A stretch of DNA of 64,000 nucleotides from Rheinheimera sp. MM224. Its GTDB lineage: Bacteria; Pseudomonadota; Gammaproteobacteria; Enterobacterales; Alteromonadaceae. This document shows, piece after piece, positions 44,481 through 53,804 of this stretch; within the stretch, counting starts at the first letter, position 1; each line of letters begins with the position of its first letter. The translations under genes and the position numbers were made by a program. The notes beneath the pieces are model-generated. The model worked only from the letters and a program-made list of their open reading frames with translations, did no database searches and was not told the origin of the DNA. Location: NCBI RefSeq assembly GCF_947090785.1, contig NZ_OX352320.1, forward strand, positions 3,213,001 through 3,277,000, given 5' to 3'.

Positions 44481-44983
44481 AAGGCTTTCCCTTCCAGCTG
44501 TCTTAAAGTTAAAAACAGGCGTAAGTCAAATTCCAGTTGATGATACTGGGGTTCCATGTGCTGACACAATTGATAAAAGGCTTTGTTGTGATCTTTTTCG
44601 CGCAAGTGTGCCAATTCATGCACCACAACCATCTTTAACAGCGGAAAAGGCAGCTGTTTAAATAAAGCAGAAATACGGATTTCCTGTTTGGCTTTTAGTT
44701 TTCCACCTTGCACCCGGCTGACAAAACTATGTAAACCTAAACTGTTATCCAGATGGATCTTACCATCAAAGCACACTTTACTGACCGGAGAGCTGGATTT
44801 CACAAAACGTTGCTTCAGCTCCTGAGTAAACTGATACAGGCTTTTGTCATTCTGGATATCATGCGACGGTTCAGGATAACGGGTCGCCAGCACTTCAGCC
44901 AGGCGCCCTTGCGCAATCAAAGACTGCACCTGCGCCCGCACACTTTCAGGATACGAGGTCAGAAAAGTTAAAACAGGTTCCAC
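44477..44983 (-). CDS. YgjP-like metal-dependent protein (WLM/DUF45)
   Basis: The 168-aa protein contains the zinc motif HELAHLREKDHNKAFYQLC, with HExxH plus a third His after 5 residues, the pattern of the YgjP/DUF45 family. E. coli YgjP has been reported as a UTP pyrophosphatase, whereas others are predicted metallopeptidases. The N-terminal part carries a beta-sheet region (KVCFDGKIHLDNSLG). First gene of a three-gene leftward operon with 4-bp overlap to the GGCT-like gene. Confidence 0.82.
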   Translation of the reverse strand: MEPVLTFLTSYPESVRAQVQSLIAQGRLAEVLATRYPEPSHDIQNDKSLYQFTQELKQRFVKSSSPVSKVCFDGKIHLDNSLGLHSFVSRVQGGKLKAKQEIRISALFKQLPFPLLKMVVVHELAHLREKDHNKAFYQLCQHMEPQYHQLEFDLRLFLTLRQLEGKAL

Positions 44984-45051
44984 TAAGCATCATCCAGAAC
45001 AAAAACGACGCTTAGTGTAAAAAATAAAAGCCCTGCCGTGAACCTTTCTTT

Positions 45052-45618
45052 TTAGCTGTTGCACTGCAACGCTTGTTTTCCGGATTGTACGGCCAGAATT
45101 TGTCCCTGCTGACCGGTTTTTATCTCAACCCACTGTCCTGCCCGCCACGGCATATCCTGCTGTAACTCCAATGCCAGTTGCTGATCAATTTTGACCAACA
45201 GCTGATCACAAACTTCGATTTGCCATTGCTGGTCAGCAAAACGCAGCTGTCCAACCAGACTATTACTGTGATCCAACTGCTGACGGGCTTGCTGGTACTG
45301 CTGATAACGTTGCAGGTAAGCAGTTGGCTGTGGTGAAGTTTCGTTTTTAGACAAACTATGCAATTGCACTTGATGATAACTAGCATCCGATTGCACCACG
45401 ATTTGGTAATAGGCTGGTTGCCACCAGAGTTGTTGTGCCAGCCAGATTAAGGCAACGCATGCAGCTAACCCTTGCACTGCCGGCCATAAGGATTTCCAGC
45501 TCGCAGTCTTTGGTTTTGATTTTAATTGCAACAGTTGCTGCTTTAATTGCTCTGGCATAGGGTGTTCAGCTTTACTTTGCTGATACAACTGCTGCAGTTT
45601 TTCATCCAGCTTATTCAT
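45052..45618 (-). CDS. Putative anti-sigma factor, single-span membrane protein
   Basis: A 188-residue protein with a Gln/Lys-rich cytoplasmic N-terminus (about 45 aa), one transmembrane helix at about 49-68 (WPAVQGLAACVALIWLAQQL) and a Gln-rich periplasmic domain of about 115 residues. It overlaps the sigma factor gene by 8 bp (ATG at 45618, sigma stop at 45611), the usual position for an anti-sigma gene. No zinc-binding HxxxCxxC motif is visible, so the class is unclear. The function is inferred from position and topology. Confidence 0.65.
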   Translation of the reverse strand: MNKLDEKLQQLYQQSKAEHPMPEQLKQQLLQLKSKPKTASWKSLWPAVQGLAACVALIWLAQQLWWQPAYYQIVVQSDASYHQVQLHSLSKNETSPQPTAYLQRYQQYQQARQQLDHSNSLVGQLRFADQQWQIEVCDQLLVKIDQQLALELQQDMPWRAGQWVEIKTGQQGQILAVQSGKQALQCNS

Positions 45619-46180
45619 CATGCCCTCCAAGCTGTTTTGCTAACACTTGCCGTGCATAACGTAAACGGCTTTTGACGGTTTCGGGTTCTGCAGCTGTGAT
45701 CTGTGCTATCTGCTGCAGGCTGAAACCTTCCAGCTGCAACAGCACACTTTCCCGCTGCAGCACAGGCAGTTGCATCAGCACTTGCTGAAGCTTTAAATTG
45801 TCCTGATCCTGCTCCAGTACTTGTACAGGTCCCGACTGCTGCGCCGGTAAATCTTCACTTAGCTCATACACCCAGCGCTTTTGTCTTCTGAGTTCATCCA
45901 GTAACAGGTTGCGGCCTATGGCAAACAACCAGGTTTTAAAACTGCTGTGTCCGGCAAATTGTTGTTTTTGTTCCATCACTTTTAGCCAACTTTGCTGACT
46001 CAGATCTGCAGCCAGGGCAGGATCACTTTGTTTTAATAAAAAATGATATAAATCATCACCATAGCAGTGGACCAACCGGGCAAGATAAGCTGGGTTATCT
46101 GTCTGAATATAACTTTGCATCAGCGATAACGGATCAGACTCTGGTTCTGTGTCACGTCTGGTTAACCAGGATAACAGCAT
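45611..46180 (-). CDS. ECF-type sigma-70 family RNA polymerase sigma factor
   Basis: The 189-aa protein has sigma region 2 (LYHFLLKQSDPALAADLSQQ, SWLKVMEQKQQFAGHSSFKT, WLFAIGRNLLLDELRR) and region 4 HTH (LPVLQRESVLLQLEGFSLQQ, IAQITAAEPETVKSRLRYAR). The start is ATG 46180 with GAGGAG upstream. A 17-bp perfect hairpin sits about 20 bp before the start. The overlapping downstream gene probably encodes its anti-sigma factor, so the pair may respond to envelope signals. Regulon unknown. Confidence 0.9.
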   Translation of the reverse strand: MLLSWLTRRDTEPESDPLSLMQSYIQTDNPAYLARLVHCYGDDLYHFLLKQSDPALAADLSQQSWLKVMEQKQQFAGHSSFKTWLFAIGRNLLLDELRRQKRWVYELSEDLPAQQSGPVQVLEQDQDNLKLQQVLMQLPVLQRESVLLQLEGFSLQQIAQITAAEPETVKSRLRYARQVLAKQLGGHDE

Positions 46181-46198
46181 CCTTTGCTCCTCTTTTTT

Positions 46199-46235
46199 GC
46201 ACAAAGTCAGCATCAAACTGATGCTGACTTTGTGC
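46199..46235. other. 17-bp perfect inverted repeat between tonB-like and sigma factor genes
   Basis: GCACAAAGTCAGCATCA (46199-46215) and TGATGCTGACTTTGTGC (46219-46235) are exact reverse complements around AAC. On the leftward coding strand the stem is followed by AAAAAAG, not T's, so it is not a normal terminator there. On the other strand TTTATTGTT follows. It could be a structured 5' leader of the sigma factor mRNA, a readthrough attenuator or an operator. Confidence 0.75.
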
Positions 46236-46255
46236 TTTATTGTTGTGTCTTATTG

Positions 46256-46882
46256 TTATGCTTTATCCAGACTAAAATCCAGCTGTACCTGCATCCCTTG
46301 CTGCGCTAAAGCTTTTCCATCCTTCATTTGCGGCTGATACTTCCAGGCTTTCAGCGCTTTGATGGCCTCGCGGTCAAAAATACGTTTGGGCTCAGCATCC
46401 AGCACTTGTACGTCAATAACAGCTCCAGTCGCGTCAATTGAAAAACTTAACTTTACCCAACCTTCAATGCCATCTTTAGCAGCTTGTGCCGGGTATTTAG
46501 GATCAATACGAACTAGTGCTGTGGCAGTTTTATCCAGTAGCATAAAATCCCCCGCAGCGCCTAAACCCGGTGTAGGTAACACAGGATCTACAGATACCTC
46601 CACTAAAGGCCCAGCCTCTCCTGTCGCATCGGGTGTAAAAGATTCTGGCCTTGGCATAGGTTTTTCTGGCTCTGGCAAAGTGCGCACTATATGGTTTGGC
46701 TGACTGTCTTTTCGTGGTTCAGGCAGTTCATTATCAATGGGGATAGGGGTAGCTCTGATAGATATCGCATCTGTTTCTATCAACTGCTGCATCAAGGCAA
46801 ACAATAAGAAGGTAATCACCAATGCTGGCAAAGCAGCAGTCATTAGTTTCTGTGTGTCTGTACTGGTTTCTGTTCTGTTCAT
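46256..46882 (-). CDS. TonB-family energy transducer protein
   Basis: A 208-aa protein with an N-terminal membrane anchor (about 15-35, LMTAALPALVITFLLFALMQ), a Pro/Glu-rich spacer, and a C-terminal TonB domain (DPKYPAQAAKDGIEGWVKLS, then FDREAIKALKAWKYQPQ). It couples the proton motive force to outer-membrane receptors, with ExbBD-like partners encoded elsewhere. It lies directly upstream (75 bp) of the sigma/anti-sigma pair on the same strand, separated by a strong hairpin. Confidence 0.88.
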   Translation of the reverse strand: MNRTETSTDTQKLMTAALPALVITFLLFALMQQLIETDAISIRATPIPIDNELPEPRKDSQPNHIVRTLPEPEKPMPRPESFTPDATGEAGPLVEVSVDPVLPTPGLGAAGDFMLLDKTATALVRIDPKYPAQAAKDGIEGWVKLSFSIDATGAVIDVQVLDAEPKRIFDREAIKALKAWKYQPQMKDGKALAQQGMQVQLDFSLDKA

Positions 46883-46941
46883 CTGGCATTCTCCACTGGT
46901 TTTTTAATTAGACGAAACAGCGGGAAAAAAGGGGTTAACCA

Positions 46942-47466
46942 GTGATCAAAAAATTATCAGCTTTTGCCGGAATCACACTGCTTGGCGTGACAGCCTGGAC
47001 TTTGCACGCAACTCCGCTTGAGATTTATCTGGTGCGACATGCCGAAAAATTAAAATCTGCGGATAAAGACCCGGTGCTAAGTCCTTGTGGTCTGGCGCAA
47101 GCTAAGGCGATGGCAAAACTAATCCCCACAGCCCTGAGTGCCATTTACCACAGCGGCTATCAGCGTACTCAACAAACGGCACAGCAGATTGCATTGGCCC
47201 AATCTGATGCAAAGCTACAGCCTTATAACGCCAGTGATTTGCCTGCTCTTGCTGCAAAAATCCTGCAACAAGACAACACAGTGCTGGTGGTTGGCCACAG
47301 CAATACCACGCCTGAACTGATCCATCTGCTCAGTCAGCTACCAGCGCCACAGATCACCGAACAAGACTATGGCGTGGTCTATCAGTTAAAACAGTCGGGG
47401 CAAGCTTATAGTTTATTTAGTTATACCATTGTGCAGCCAGCAATCTGCGCTTCATCGAATAGCTAG
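46942..47466 (+). CDS. Periplasmic histidine phosphatase family protein
   Basis: A signal peptide (FAGITLLGVTAWTLHA) precedes a small histidine phosphatase domain with the catalytic motif LVRHAEKLKS and distal GHSNTTPEL. The second half has YQRTQQTAQQI typical of the family. It should dephosphorylate a small substrate in the periplasm. The start is GTG 46942 with AAGGGG 8 nt upstream. It is divergent from the TonB-like gene. Confidence 0.82.
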   Translation: MIKKLSAFAGITLLGVTAWTLHATPLEIYLVRHAEKLKSADKDPVLSPCGLAQAKAMAKLIPTALSAIYHSGYQRTQQTAQQIALAQSDAKLQPYNASDLPALAAKILQQDNTVLVVGHSNTTPELIHLLSQLPAPQITEQDYGVVYQLKQSGQAYSLFSYTIVQPAICASSNS

Positions 47467-47575
47467 ATCAAGCACTTAGCACAGTAGCCTCACAGCAAAA
47501 ATAATCCCCTATGCTAGACTGACTGCAGCGAAGTTTTTCTTTCTTTGACAAGCTACAGTCTGGTGCAGGGGCTTT

Positions 47576-49798
47576 ATGGCGTTTTATCAGAAATTGTTAG
47601 AACTGTTTCAGTCTATCCACAACTCTGAACGTTTTCTGGATGTATTTCCCGAACTGGAAGCACAAATTCTTCAGCTATTTACCGCCGAACGTATCACTAT
47701 TTATCAGCGGAGTTACCACAGTCAGGATATTTATTCGCGTTTTAAAACCGGTTCAGAACTGACTGAAATCCGCGTGCCCATAGGTCCACAATCCATAGCG
47801 GGTTATGTCGCTTTAAGTAAAAAATCAGTGCTGATTAAAGATGCTTACGATGAACAGGAGTTGCATCTGATCCACCCTAAACTCAATTTCGCCCGTCAGT
47901 TTGATCAGAAGTCAGGCTTTCGCACCCGCTCTGTTCTGGCCGTACCTATCACTGAACAAAACGTATTGTTAGGTGTGATCCAACTGATTAATACCAAAAC
48001 AGCAGTAGCTTTTAGCCAGGAAGACTGTGATAAAGCCATGCAGCTGGCACAATTACTGGGCCAGAAATTTCGTTATGAATTAGGTGCAACCCGTGGGCCT
48101 TTTGATTATTTGCAACACCGTAATTTAATCTCAGCCAGTCAGTTACAACAGTTAAATCAGCCACCACAAGATTTTGCCACGCAAGTGAATAAAATCATCA
48201 CCGACTACAAAATCAGTAAAGAACAGCTGGGCTTATCGCTTGAAGCTTTTTATCAAGTCAGTTTTATTGGCTTTGAACCTGATAAGTATCAGTTACATGG
48301 GCTGAACAGCAAACTGAACCGCTCTTACCTGCTGAAAAACCATCTGGTGATCCTCGAAGAGCAATCCGGCAAAGTGGTGATAGCTCTGACCAACCCAAAC
48401 CACGCCGATACGCTGATGGAAGTGGAACGGGCGACGGGCTTATTAAGTTACGATATTCATGTTGCTTTACCTGACGATATCGATCACTACATCAAAGGCC
48501 AGCAAGAGGATAACTTAACTGAGCTTGGCGATTTATTAAATGAAGCCGATGATGATCTGACGCTTGAGACTCTGCAACAGGAAGACGAAGGCATATCAGA
48601 AGAAACTCCAGTGGTGGTTAAGCTGGTGAACCGGGTTTTAATGGACGCACAGCGCCTGAATGCCTCTGATATTCATATTGAATCCGGTAAAGGCAAAAGC
48701 TCCTGTCGCGTGCGTTTACGTATTGATGGCGAATGCCGTGAGCTCATTCAAATTCCACCCGCTTTTATGCCCCCCGTTGTATCCCGCATTAAAATTATGG
48801 CGCGGCTGGATATAGCCGAAAAACGTCTACCACAGGATGGTAAGTTCAGCGTCAAACTGGCGAATAAAATCATCGAAGTGCGGGTTGCCACTTTGCCTAC
48901 AGTATTTGGTGAAGGTGTGGTGATGCGGATTTTAGCCAGTGGAGAAGCTTTGCCTTTTGATAAGCTGCAACTGAGCCCACGTAATTACCAGATGATGTCG
49001 CAGATGATCAAACATCCTCATGGTGTCTTGTTGGTGGTTGGCCCTACAGGCTCAGGGAAAACCACCACTTTGCATGCGATTTTAGGACGGCTGAATACCA
49101 CGGATAAAAAAATCTGGACAGCTGAAGACCCGGTTGAAATTACCCAGCCTGGCTTACAGCAAGTGCAAATGAACAACAAATCTGGCTTAACCTTTGCCGT
49201 GGCTTTGCGAGCTTTTCTGCGCGCCGATCCGGATATTATTTTAATAGGCGAAATGCGTGACAAAGAAACAGCACACGCCGGTATCGAAGCCTCACTCACA
49301 GGGCACTTAGTCTTATCCACACTGCACACCAATTCAGCACCTGAAACCATTACCCGACTGATTGATATTGGTATAGATCCTATTAACTTTGCTGACGCCT
49401 GCATCGGTATTCTGGCACAGCGGCTGGTTCGGACCTTATGTACTAAATGCAAAGAAGCCTATCAACCAGACCAGATAGAACAGGATTATATAGAGCGGCA
49501 TTATGGCCTGGCTTTTGCGCCAGAACTTGAGCTAAAAAGCCCGCTGACACTTTACAAAGCCAAGGGTTGTCCGGCTTGTGAACAAACAGGTTATAAAGGC
49601 CGGGTGGGTGTGCATGAGCTGTTGCCGGTGACCGCCAAAGTGAGGCAACTGATTTATCACAAAGCCAGCATAGAACAAATTCAGCAGCAGGCTATCACTG
49701 ATGGTATGCGCACTTTGGTGCAGGACGGTATTTTAAAAGTGTTGTCCGGAGTCACAGACTTTAAACAACTGCAGGCTATTTCGGTGTTTGAAGACTAA
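47576..49798 (+). CDS. GAF-domain GspE/PilB-type secretion ATPase
   Basis: Residues 1-165 form a GAF domain (ERFLDVFPELEAQILQLF, RVPIGPQSIAGYVALSKKSV), 190-320 the GspE N-terminal domain, and 345-730 the ATPase. Walker A (GPTGSGKTTTLHA) starts at about residue 489 and Walker B is DPDIILIGEMRD (about 550). The tetracysteine zinc site is CTKC ... CPAC. The fused GAF sensory domain is unusual for type II/IV ATPases and suggests regulation by a small ligand. No other secretion genes are adjacent. SD AGGGG precedes ATG. Confidence 0.9.
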   Translation: MAFYQKLLELFQSIHNSERFLDVFPELEAQILQLFTAERITIYQRSYHSQDIYSRFKTGSELTEIRVPIGPQSIAGYVALSKKSVLIKDAYDEQELHLIHPKLNFARQFDQKSGFRTRSVLAVPITEQNVLLGVIQLINTKTAVAFSQEDCDKAMQLAQLLGQKFRYELGATRGPFDYLQHRNLISASQLQQLNQPPQDFATQVNKIITDYKISKEQLGLSLEAFYQVSFIGFEPDKYQLHGLNSKLNRSYLLKNHLVILEEQSGKVVIALTNPNHADTLMEVERATGLLSYDIHVALPDDIDHYIKGQQEDNLTELGDLLNEADDDLTLETLQQEDEGISEETPVVVKLVNRVLMDAQRLNASDIHIESGKGKSSCRVRLRIDGECRELIQIPPAFMPPVVSRIKIMARLDIAEKRLPQDGKFSVKLANKIIEVRVATLPTVFGEGVVMRILASGEALPFDKLQLSPRNYQMMSQMIKHPHGVLLVVGPTGSGKTTTLHAILGRLNTTDKKIWTAEDPVEITQPGLQQVQMNNKSGLTFAVALRAFLRADPDIILIGEMRDKETAHAGIEASLTGHLVLSTLHTNSAPETITRLIDIGIDPINFADACIGILAQRLVRTLCTKCKEAYQPDQIEQDYIERHYGLAFAPELELKSPLTLYKAKGCPACEQTGYKGRVGVHELLPVTAKVRQLIYHKASIEQIQQQAITDGMRTLVQDGILKVLSGVTDFKQLQAISVFED

Positions 49799-49821
49799 AG
49801 CCGGCTCACCGACTTTAGTCT
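49792..49821. terminator. Possible terminator between convergent genes
   Basis: AGACTAAAG (49792-49800) pairs with CTTTAGTCT (49813-49821) around a 12-nt loop between the ATPase gene and the Aer-like receptor gene. There is no strong T-run, so termination is only likely. Confidence 0.4.
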
Positions 49822-49832
49822 GCTCAGGCAAA

Positions 49833-51401
49833 TTACACTTTGCGGAAACGCTCCACCAGTTCATGCAACTGCTCAGAAGTATTTTGTAAATCTTTACCAC
49901 TTTCGCTGACCGCTGTGCCCTGACTTAGTGATTTACTGGCAAGATCAGAAATACTGACAATTTGCTGATTAATATCTTCAGCCACATGAGCCTGCTCTTC
50001 TACAGCAGCGGCCATTTGTCCCGCCATAGCAGCAATACTACTGACTGCAACACTAATGCCTTCCAGCGCTTTTTCCGTTTGAGCAACCTGAGTCACACCC
50101 AATTCCGCATCCTTCCGGCCATTTTCCGCCACCATTACAGAGGCTTTGGCTTTGGTCGACAGCTGCTGAATAATCTCATAAATCTCTTTGGTCGATGCTG
50201 TAGTACGGGACGCCAATAGCCGCACTTCATCCGCAACCACGGCAAAACCACGGCCTTGTTCGCCAGCGCGCGCCGCTTCAATAGCTGCGTTTAATGCCAG
50301 TAAGTTCGTTTGCTCGGCGATCTGCTCGATAATTTGCGCAGCACCCACAATTTTATTAGTTTGCTCAGCCAAATCTGCGACAGACTGACTGATATCGTTC
50401 ACCGTTTTTTGCAACTGTTGCATAGCACCTCGGGTCTGACCCGCTACTGCGGAGCCCGAACGGGCTAATGCATCTGCATCATCAGCTTTGCTCGCTGTGT
50501 CCTGCACATGAGAAGATACCTCGGCGATAGTAGTCGTCATTTCATTCATCGCAGTAGCAACCTGTTCGGTTTGCATCTGTTGTTTACGAATGCTGTCAGC
50601 CGCATCGACGGATAAATGCCGTACCTGGTCCGACTGCACAGCCACTTTAGTTGACGCATCTTCAATCCGGGTCAATACGGTATTTAAGTGAGCAGACTCA
50701 GCTAATAACGCTACTTCCAACTGCCCTTGCCTGCCTTGGTGTTTTGCATATGAAGCTACAGCCAAGGTATCGGTAAATGCGGTGGGCATTAACTCCAGCA
50801 AGCTGTTCAATGATTGCTTATAGCGCATAACTCCCAAGCCATAACCAAGCACTGTCGTCAGAGCAAAAGCAATTGCAGCGGCGCCAGAACCTAAAGCCCA
50901 CCATAAAATGGCTGAGATAATGACTGCGACCAAAGGTAAAACCGACCAGCGCAAATCAGCGGCCACATCTGAGCCAGCTTTGTCGGTATTTTTCCCGTCA
51001 TTAATAGCTTTATATAATTGCTCTGCATGAGCGACCTGAGCACGGCTGGGCACAGTACGCACCGATTCGTACCCCACGATACGACCATGTTCCGTGACAG
51101 GTGTGACATAGGCATTGACCCAATAATAATCGCCATTTTTGCAGCGATTTTTTACCAGCCCCATCCAGGGCTTACCTTGCTGTAAATAACTCCACATGGT
51201 TTTGAATGCAGCTTCGGGCATATCCGGATGCCGCACCACATTATGAGGTTTGCCGACAAGCTCTTCTTTGCTAAAACCACTGATCGAGGCAAAAGCATCG
51301 TTACAATGCAAAATCGTGCCTTTGATATCAGTAGAAGAAATAAGCTGCTGCTCTTTTGGAAAAGTACGTTCTTTTTCGGTAACAGGTAGGTTCTTACGCA
51401 T
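49833..51401 (-). CDS. Aer-like methyl-accepting chemotaxis protein with N-terminal PAS
   Basis: A PAS domain (about 15-120; [40 protein letters not shown]) is followed by a double membrane segment (about 150-195) and a full MCP signalling domain (about 250-522) with the tip [20 protein letters not shown]. This is the layout of Aer-type energy/redox taxis receptors, which bind FAD in PAS and have no periplasmic domain. The ATG at 51401 has AAGGAG about 10 nt upstream; the earlier GTG is too close to it. Confidence 0.92.
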   Translation of the reverse strand: MRKNLPVTEKERTFPKEQQLISSTDIKGTILHCNDAFASISGFSKEELVGKPHNVVRHPDMPEAAFKTMWSYLQQGKPWMGLVKNRCKNGDYYWVNAYVTPVTEHGRIVGYESVRTVPSRAQVAHAEQLYKAINDGKNTDKAGSDVAADLRWSVLPLVAVIISAILWWALGSGAAAIAFALTTVLGYGLGVMRYKQSLNSLLELMPTAFTDTLAVASYAKHQGRQGQLEVALLAESAHLNTVLTRIEDASTKVAVQSDQVRHLSVDAADSIRKQQMQTEQVATAMNEMTTTIAEVSSHVQDTASKADDADALARSGSAVAGQTRGAMQQLQKTVNDISQSVADLAEQTNKIVGAAQIIEQIAEQTNLLALNAAIEAARAGEQGRGFAVVADEVRLLASRTTASTKEIYEIIQQLSTKAKASVMVAENGRKDAELGVTQVAQTEKALEGISVAVSSIAAMAGQMAAAVEEQAHVAEDINQQIVSISDLASKSLSQGTAVSESGKDLQNTSEQLHELVERFRKV

Positions 51402-51552
51402 CTGCGACACTCTCCTTAGTGATCTACGATAGAGCTAAATTCAACGAATGTGAACTAAAACAGGGAAATGAAAATACTGATAAAAACCTAGCAGCAGATT
51501 GAAGTCTTGGACAGGAAATGTAAGAAATATATATAACTTGCTGAATGGCTTA

Positions 51553-52698
51553 TCAGACACTACGCCTTTGCAACAAGGTTAGCACTTCTGCGTGATGAGT
51601 ATGAGGAAACATATCAAAGAGTTGCACTTTTAACAGCTGATAGTCCTGGTTCAACAAAGCTAAATCGCTGGCGAGCGTCTCTGGATTGCAGCTCGAATAA
51701 ATCAGCCATGCCGGTTGTAATGCCAGTACAGACTGACAAAGCGCAGCGCCTAAGCCTCGTCTGGGTGGATTCACTAACAGCAGATCAGGCGCATCTTCTG
51801 ACGCTTTCGCAAAAGCGGCTGCATCCAGAGCCTGAAATTTAACTGCAGTAAGGCCGAGTTCAGAGGCTGAACGAGTGGCACTGGCAATAGCTTTGGGAGC
51901 AATTTCAATGCCGGTTAAATCCCGCAGCTGACCTTGAGTAGAACTTGCCAGATGCAAACCCAAACCACCAACCCCACAAAACAAATCCCAAAGTTTTTGC
52001 CCGGGCAATGAGTCTGCCCATTGTTTTGCTGTGGCATACAAAGCTGCAGCCACTGAAGTATTGGTCTGGAAAAAACTTTGTGGCGTTAAATACAGAGGTA
52101 TGCCGTTTAACTCTTCACGTAGCAACTCTTGTGAGGTCAATACAATCTCTTCCGGCCCTTCCAGCACAGCCATATGCACAGGCTGCAGGTTGACTGAACA
52201 CACTTCTAACTCTGGCCATTGTTGTTGTAACCAGAGTAAATGTTTTTGGATAGAGGCCAGACAGTTTTTAGAGCGCAGCACAAATCGCAGCATAAAGCGG
52301 CCGGAATGCTGACTTTGACTGAGCAAAATAAGCTTCAGCTCGCCTTGTTTCTGCTCCAACTGATAAGGAGTTAAGCCCGCACGTTGAATAAAGCTTTTAA
52401 TCAAAGCAAAAGCAGGCGCAAAAGCTGCAGGGTATAAAGGGCAGACTGATAAATCGACAGGGGTTTGGCCGTTTAGAATCCCCAGCACAGGCTGATCCTT
52501 TGTACCGGACACCACCATTTTGGCTTTAGTACGAAAACCTTGTTCCTCGCTTGCCACAACAGGCAAAAGTTCAGCTTCGGCAAAAGGCGCCATCAAAAGT
52601 GCCAGTTGCTGCTGTTTTTGCTCCAATTGTGTAGCATAAGGTACAGCAAGCTGATTACAGGAGTTACAACGTCCGGCTAAAAACTCAACACAATTCAT
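51553..52698 (-). CDS. rlmC: 23S rRNA (uracil(747)-C5)-methyltransferase RlmC
   Basis: A 381-aa RumB/RlmC-type protein. The N-terminal iron-sulfur cysteines are seen in MNCVEFLAGRCNSCNQL, the SAM motif in LWDLFCGVGGLGLHLA, and the catalytic region in NPPRRGLG and IYSSCNPETLASDLALL. It methylates U747 of 23S rRNA. It has no TRAM domain, consistent with RlmC. A nested inverted repeat separates it from the upstream hydrolase gene. Confidence 0.95.
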   Translation of the reverse strand: MNCVEFLAGRCNSCNQLAVPYATQLEQKQQQLALLMAPFAEAELLPVVASEEQGFRTKAKMVVSGTKDQPVLGILNGQTPVDLSVCPLYPAAFAPAFALIKSFIQRAGLTPYQLEQKQGELKLILLSQSQHSGRFMLRFVLRSKNCLASIQKHLLWLQQQWPELEVCSVNLQPVHMAVLEGPEEIVLTSQELLREELNGIPLYLTPQSFFQTNTSVAAALYATAKQWADSLPGQKLWDLFCGVGGLGLHLASSTQGQLRDLTGIEIAPKAIASATRSASELGLTAVKFQALDAAAFAKASEDAPDLLLVNPPRRGLGAALCQSVLALQPAWLIYSSCNPETLASDLALLNQDYQLLKVQLFDMFPHTHHAEVLTLLQRRSV

Positions 52699-52719
52699 CG
52701 TTTCTCAACTGCACTCAAG

Positions 52720-52769
52720 GGCTTTGGCTTCATGGCCGCTATTTTACGGCCTAAAGTAAAACCAAAGCC
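52720..52769. repeat. Nested inverted repeat upstream of rlmC
   Basis: An outer arm GGCTTTGG/CCAAAGCC (52720-52727, 52762-52769) encloses an inner arm GGCCG/CGGCC (52734-52738, 52747-52751). No T-run follows on the leftward strand. It could be an attenuator in the rlmC leader. Confidence 0.4.
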
Positions 52770-52789
52770 AGAAAAACTACCAGTACGAC

Positions 52790-53533
52790 TTACATCTGAC
52801 GGAACAAGGCCACAGCTTGCTGGTAATTCTGCAGCGCCAAAGCTGCATCATAACGCTCGCCTTCATCACGCATAAAAGCATGCTGGGCATTGTATTCATA
52901 CCAGCTAAAACTAACTTTGGCTTCAGTCAGTTGTTGGTACACTTTCTGCCGACCTTCAGGGGATACATGAGGATCCTGTTTGCCCCAGACCATCACCAGT
53001 TCGCCCCGAATATCAACAGAGCGGCTTAAGGTTTGCTGACCTTCACCACAAGGTAAGGTATCGCTGTGTAAATCTGTAGCATACAAACAATAGCTGGCTT
53101 TAATAGCCGGATTCAAAGCTGCACGAAACGCCAGATGACCGCCAATACAAACGCCCATAGCCCCCACTTCAGGCCGGACATAAGGCAAGGTTTTTAAATA
53201 ATCCAACATCACCTGATTGTCGCTATCGTAGCTTTCCAGTGGTTTAGTCCATTTATCCTGATTACCTTTGTCTTTGCCCGCGTCGTCATAAGCAAGCACA
53301 GTACCCAGCGGATTTAACTCATGGAAAATCTCAGGTACCAGCACGACAAAACCATGACTGGCGAGAATGGCGGCACTACGGGCAATAGGAGCTGTTTGTT
53401 GGAAAATTTCTGAATAAAACAAAATAGCCGGATAAGTTTTAACTGCGCTTGCAGCAGCTAAAGGCTGGTACTGATACACCTGCATTGGCCCTGTTGGCGT
53501 AATTAAGGTGACTTTGCTGTGTTCAATTTGCAT
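52790..53533 (-). CDS. Dienelactone hydrolase family protein
   Basis: A 247-aa alpha/beta hydrolase whose nucleophile elbow is GVCIGGH, with Cys as nucleophile as in dienelactone hydrolases; the Asp is in WGKQDPHVS and the His in NAQHAFMRDE. It should act on lactones or carboxylic esters in the cytoplasm. I start at ATG 53533 (MQIEHSKVTLITP) because the 38 residues before it in frame look non-coding and run into the dispersed repeat. The start remains uncertain, since the ribosome binding site is weak. Confidence 0.85.
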   Translation of the reverse strand: MQIEHSKVTLITPTGPMQVYQYQPLAAASAVKTYPAILFYSEIFQQTAPIARSAAILASHGFVVLVPEIFHELNPLGTVLAYDDAGKDKGNQDKWTKPLESYDSDNQVMLDYLKTLPYVRPEVGAMGVCIGGHLAFRAALNPAIKASYCLYATDLHSDTLPCGEGQQTLSRSVDIRGELVMVWGKQDPHVSPEGRQKVYQQLTEAKVSFSWYEYNAQHAFMRDEGERYDAALALQNYQQAVALFRQM

Positions 53534-53629
53534 AAAAGTTTGTCTGAAATAGAAGGCTGGGCTTCCATCATAATCAGCAAAATACAAAGGCACCAGCATG
53601 TTTCCGCTATCTATACCCAAGTAATTACA

Positions 53630-53735
53630 GTTGTAGCGAGGCGACAAGCCTTAGAGACCCCAGGAGCATAGTAAACCTATGAGACTGGGGCGAGAGGGTG
53701 CAGTCAACAAAGCTACAGCTTCAAGTAAGACGGGT
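53630..53735. repeat. Dispersed hairpin repeat, copy B
   Basis: Inverted copy of the element at 4173-4277, lying between the divergent dienelactone hydrolase and SIMPL genes. It keeps the CCCCAG/CTGGGG and CATAG/CTATG stems and the terminal blocks CTTCAAGTA and GCGAGGCGACAAGC, with scattered substitutions. Confidence 0.75.
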
Positions 53736-53804
53736 ATATACAGTATTAATCAGCCATTCAGCTACTCTGCATACACTTAGCTTATCTAAATGTAAGGAGT
53801 TTAT

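Noticed and set aside
49018..49452. Minus-strand frame of 144 codons within the GspE-like ATPase gene
   Set aside because: Antisense to the highly conserved Walker region; no start context and no plausible protein.
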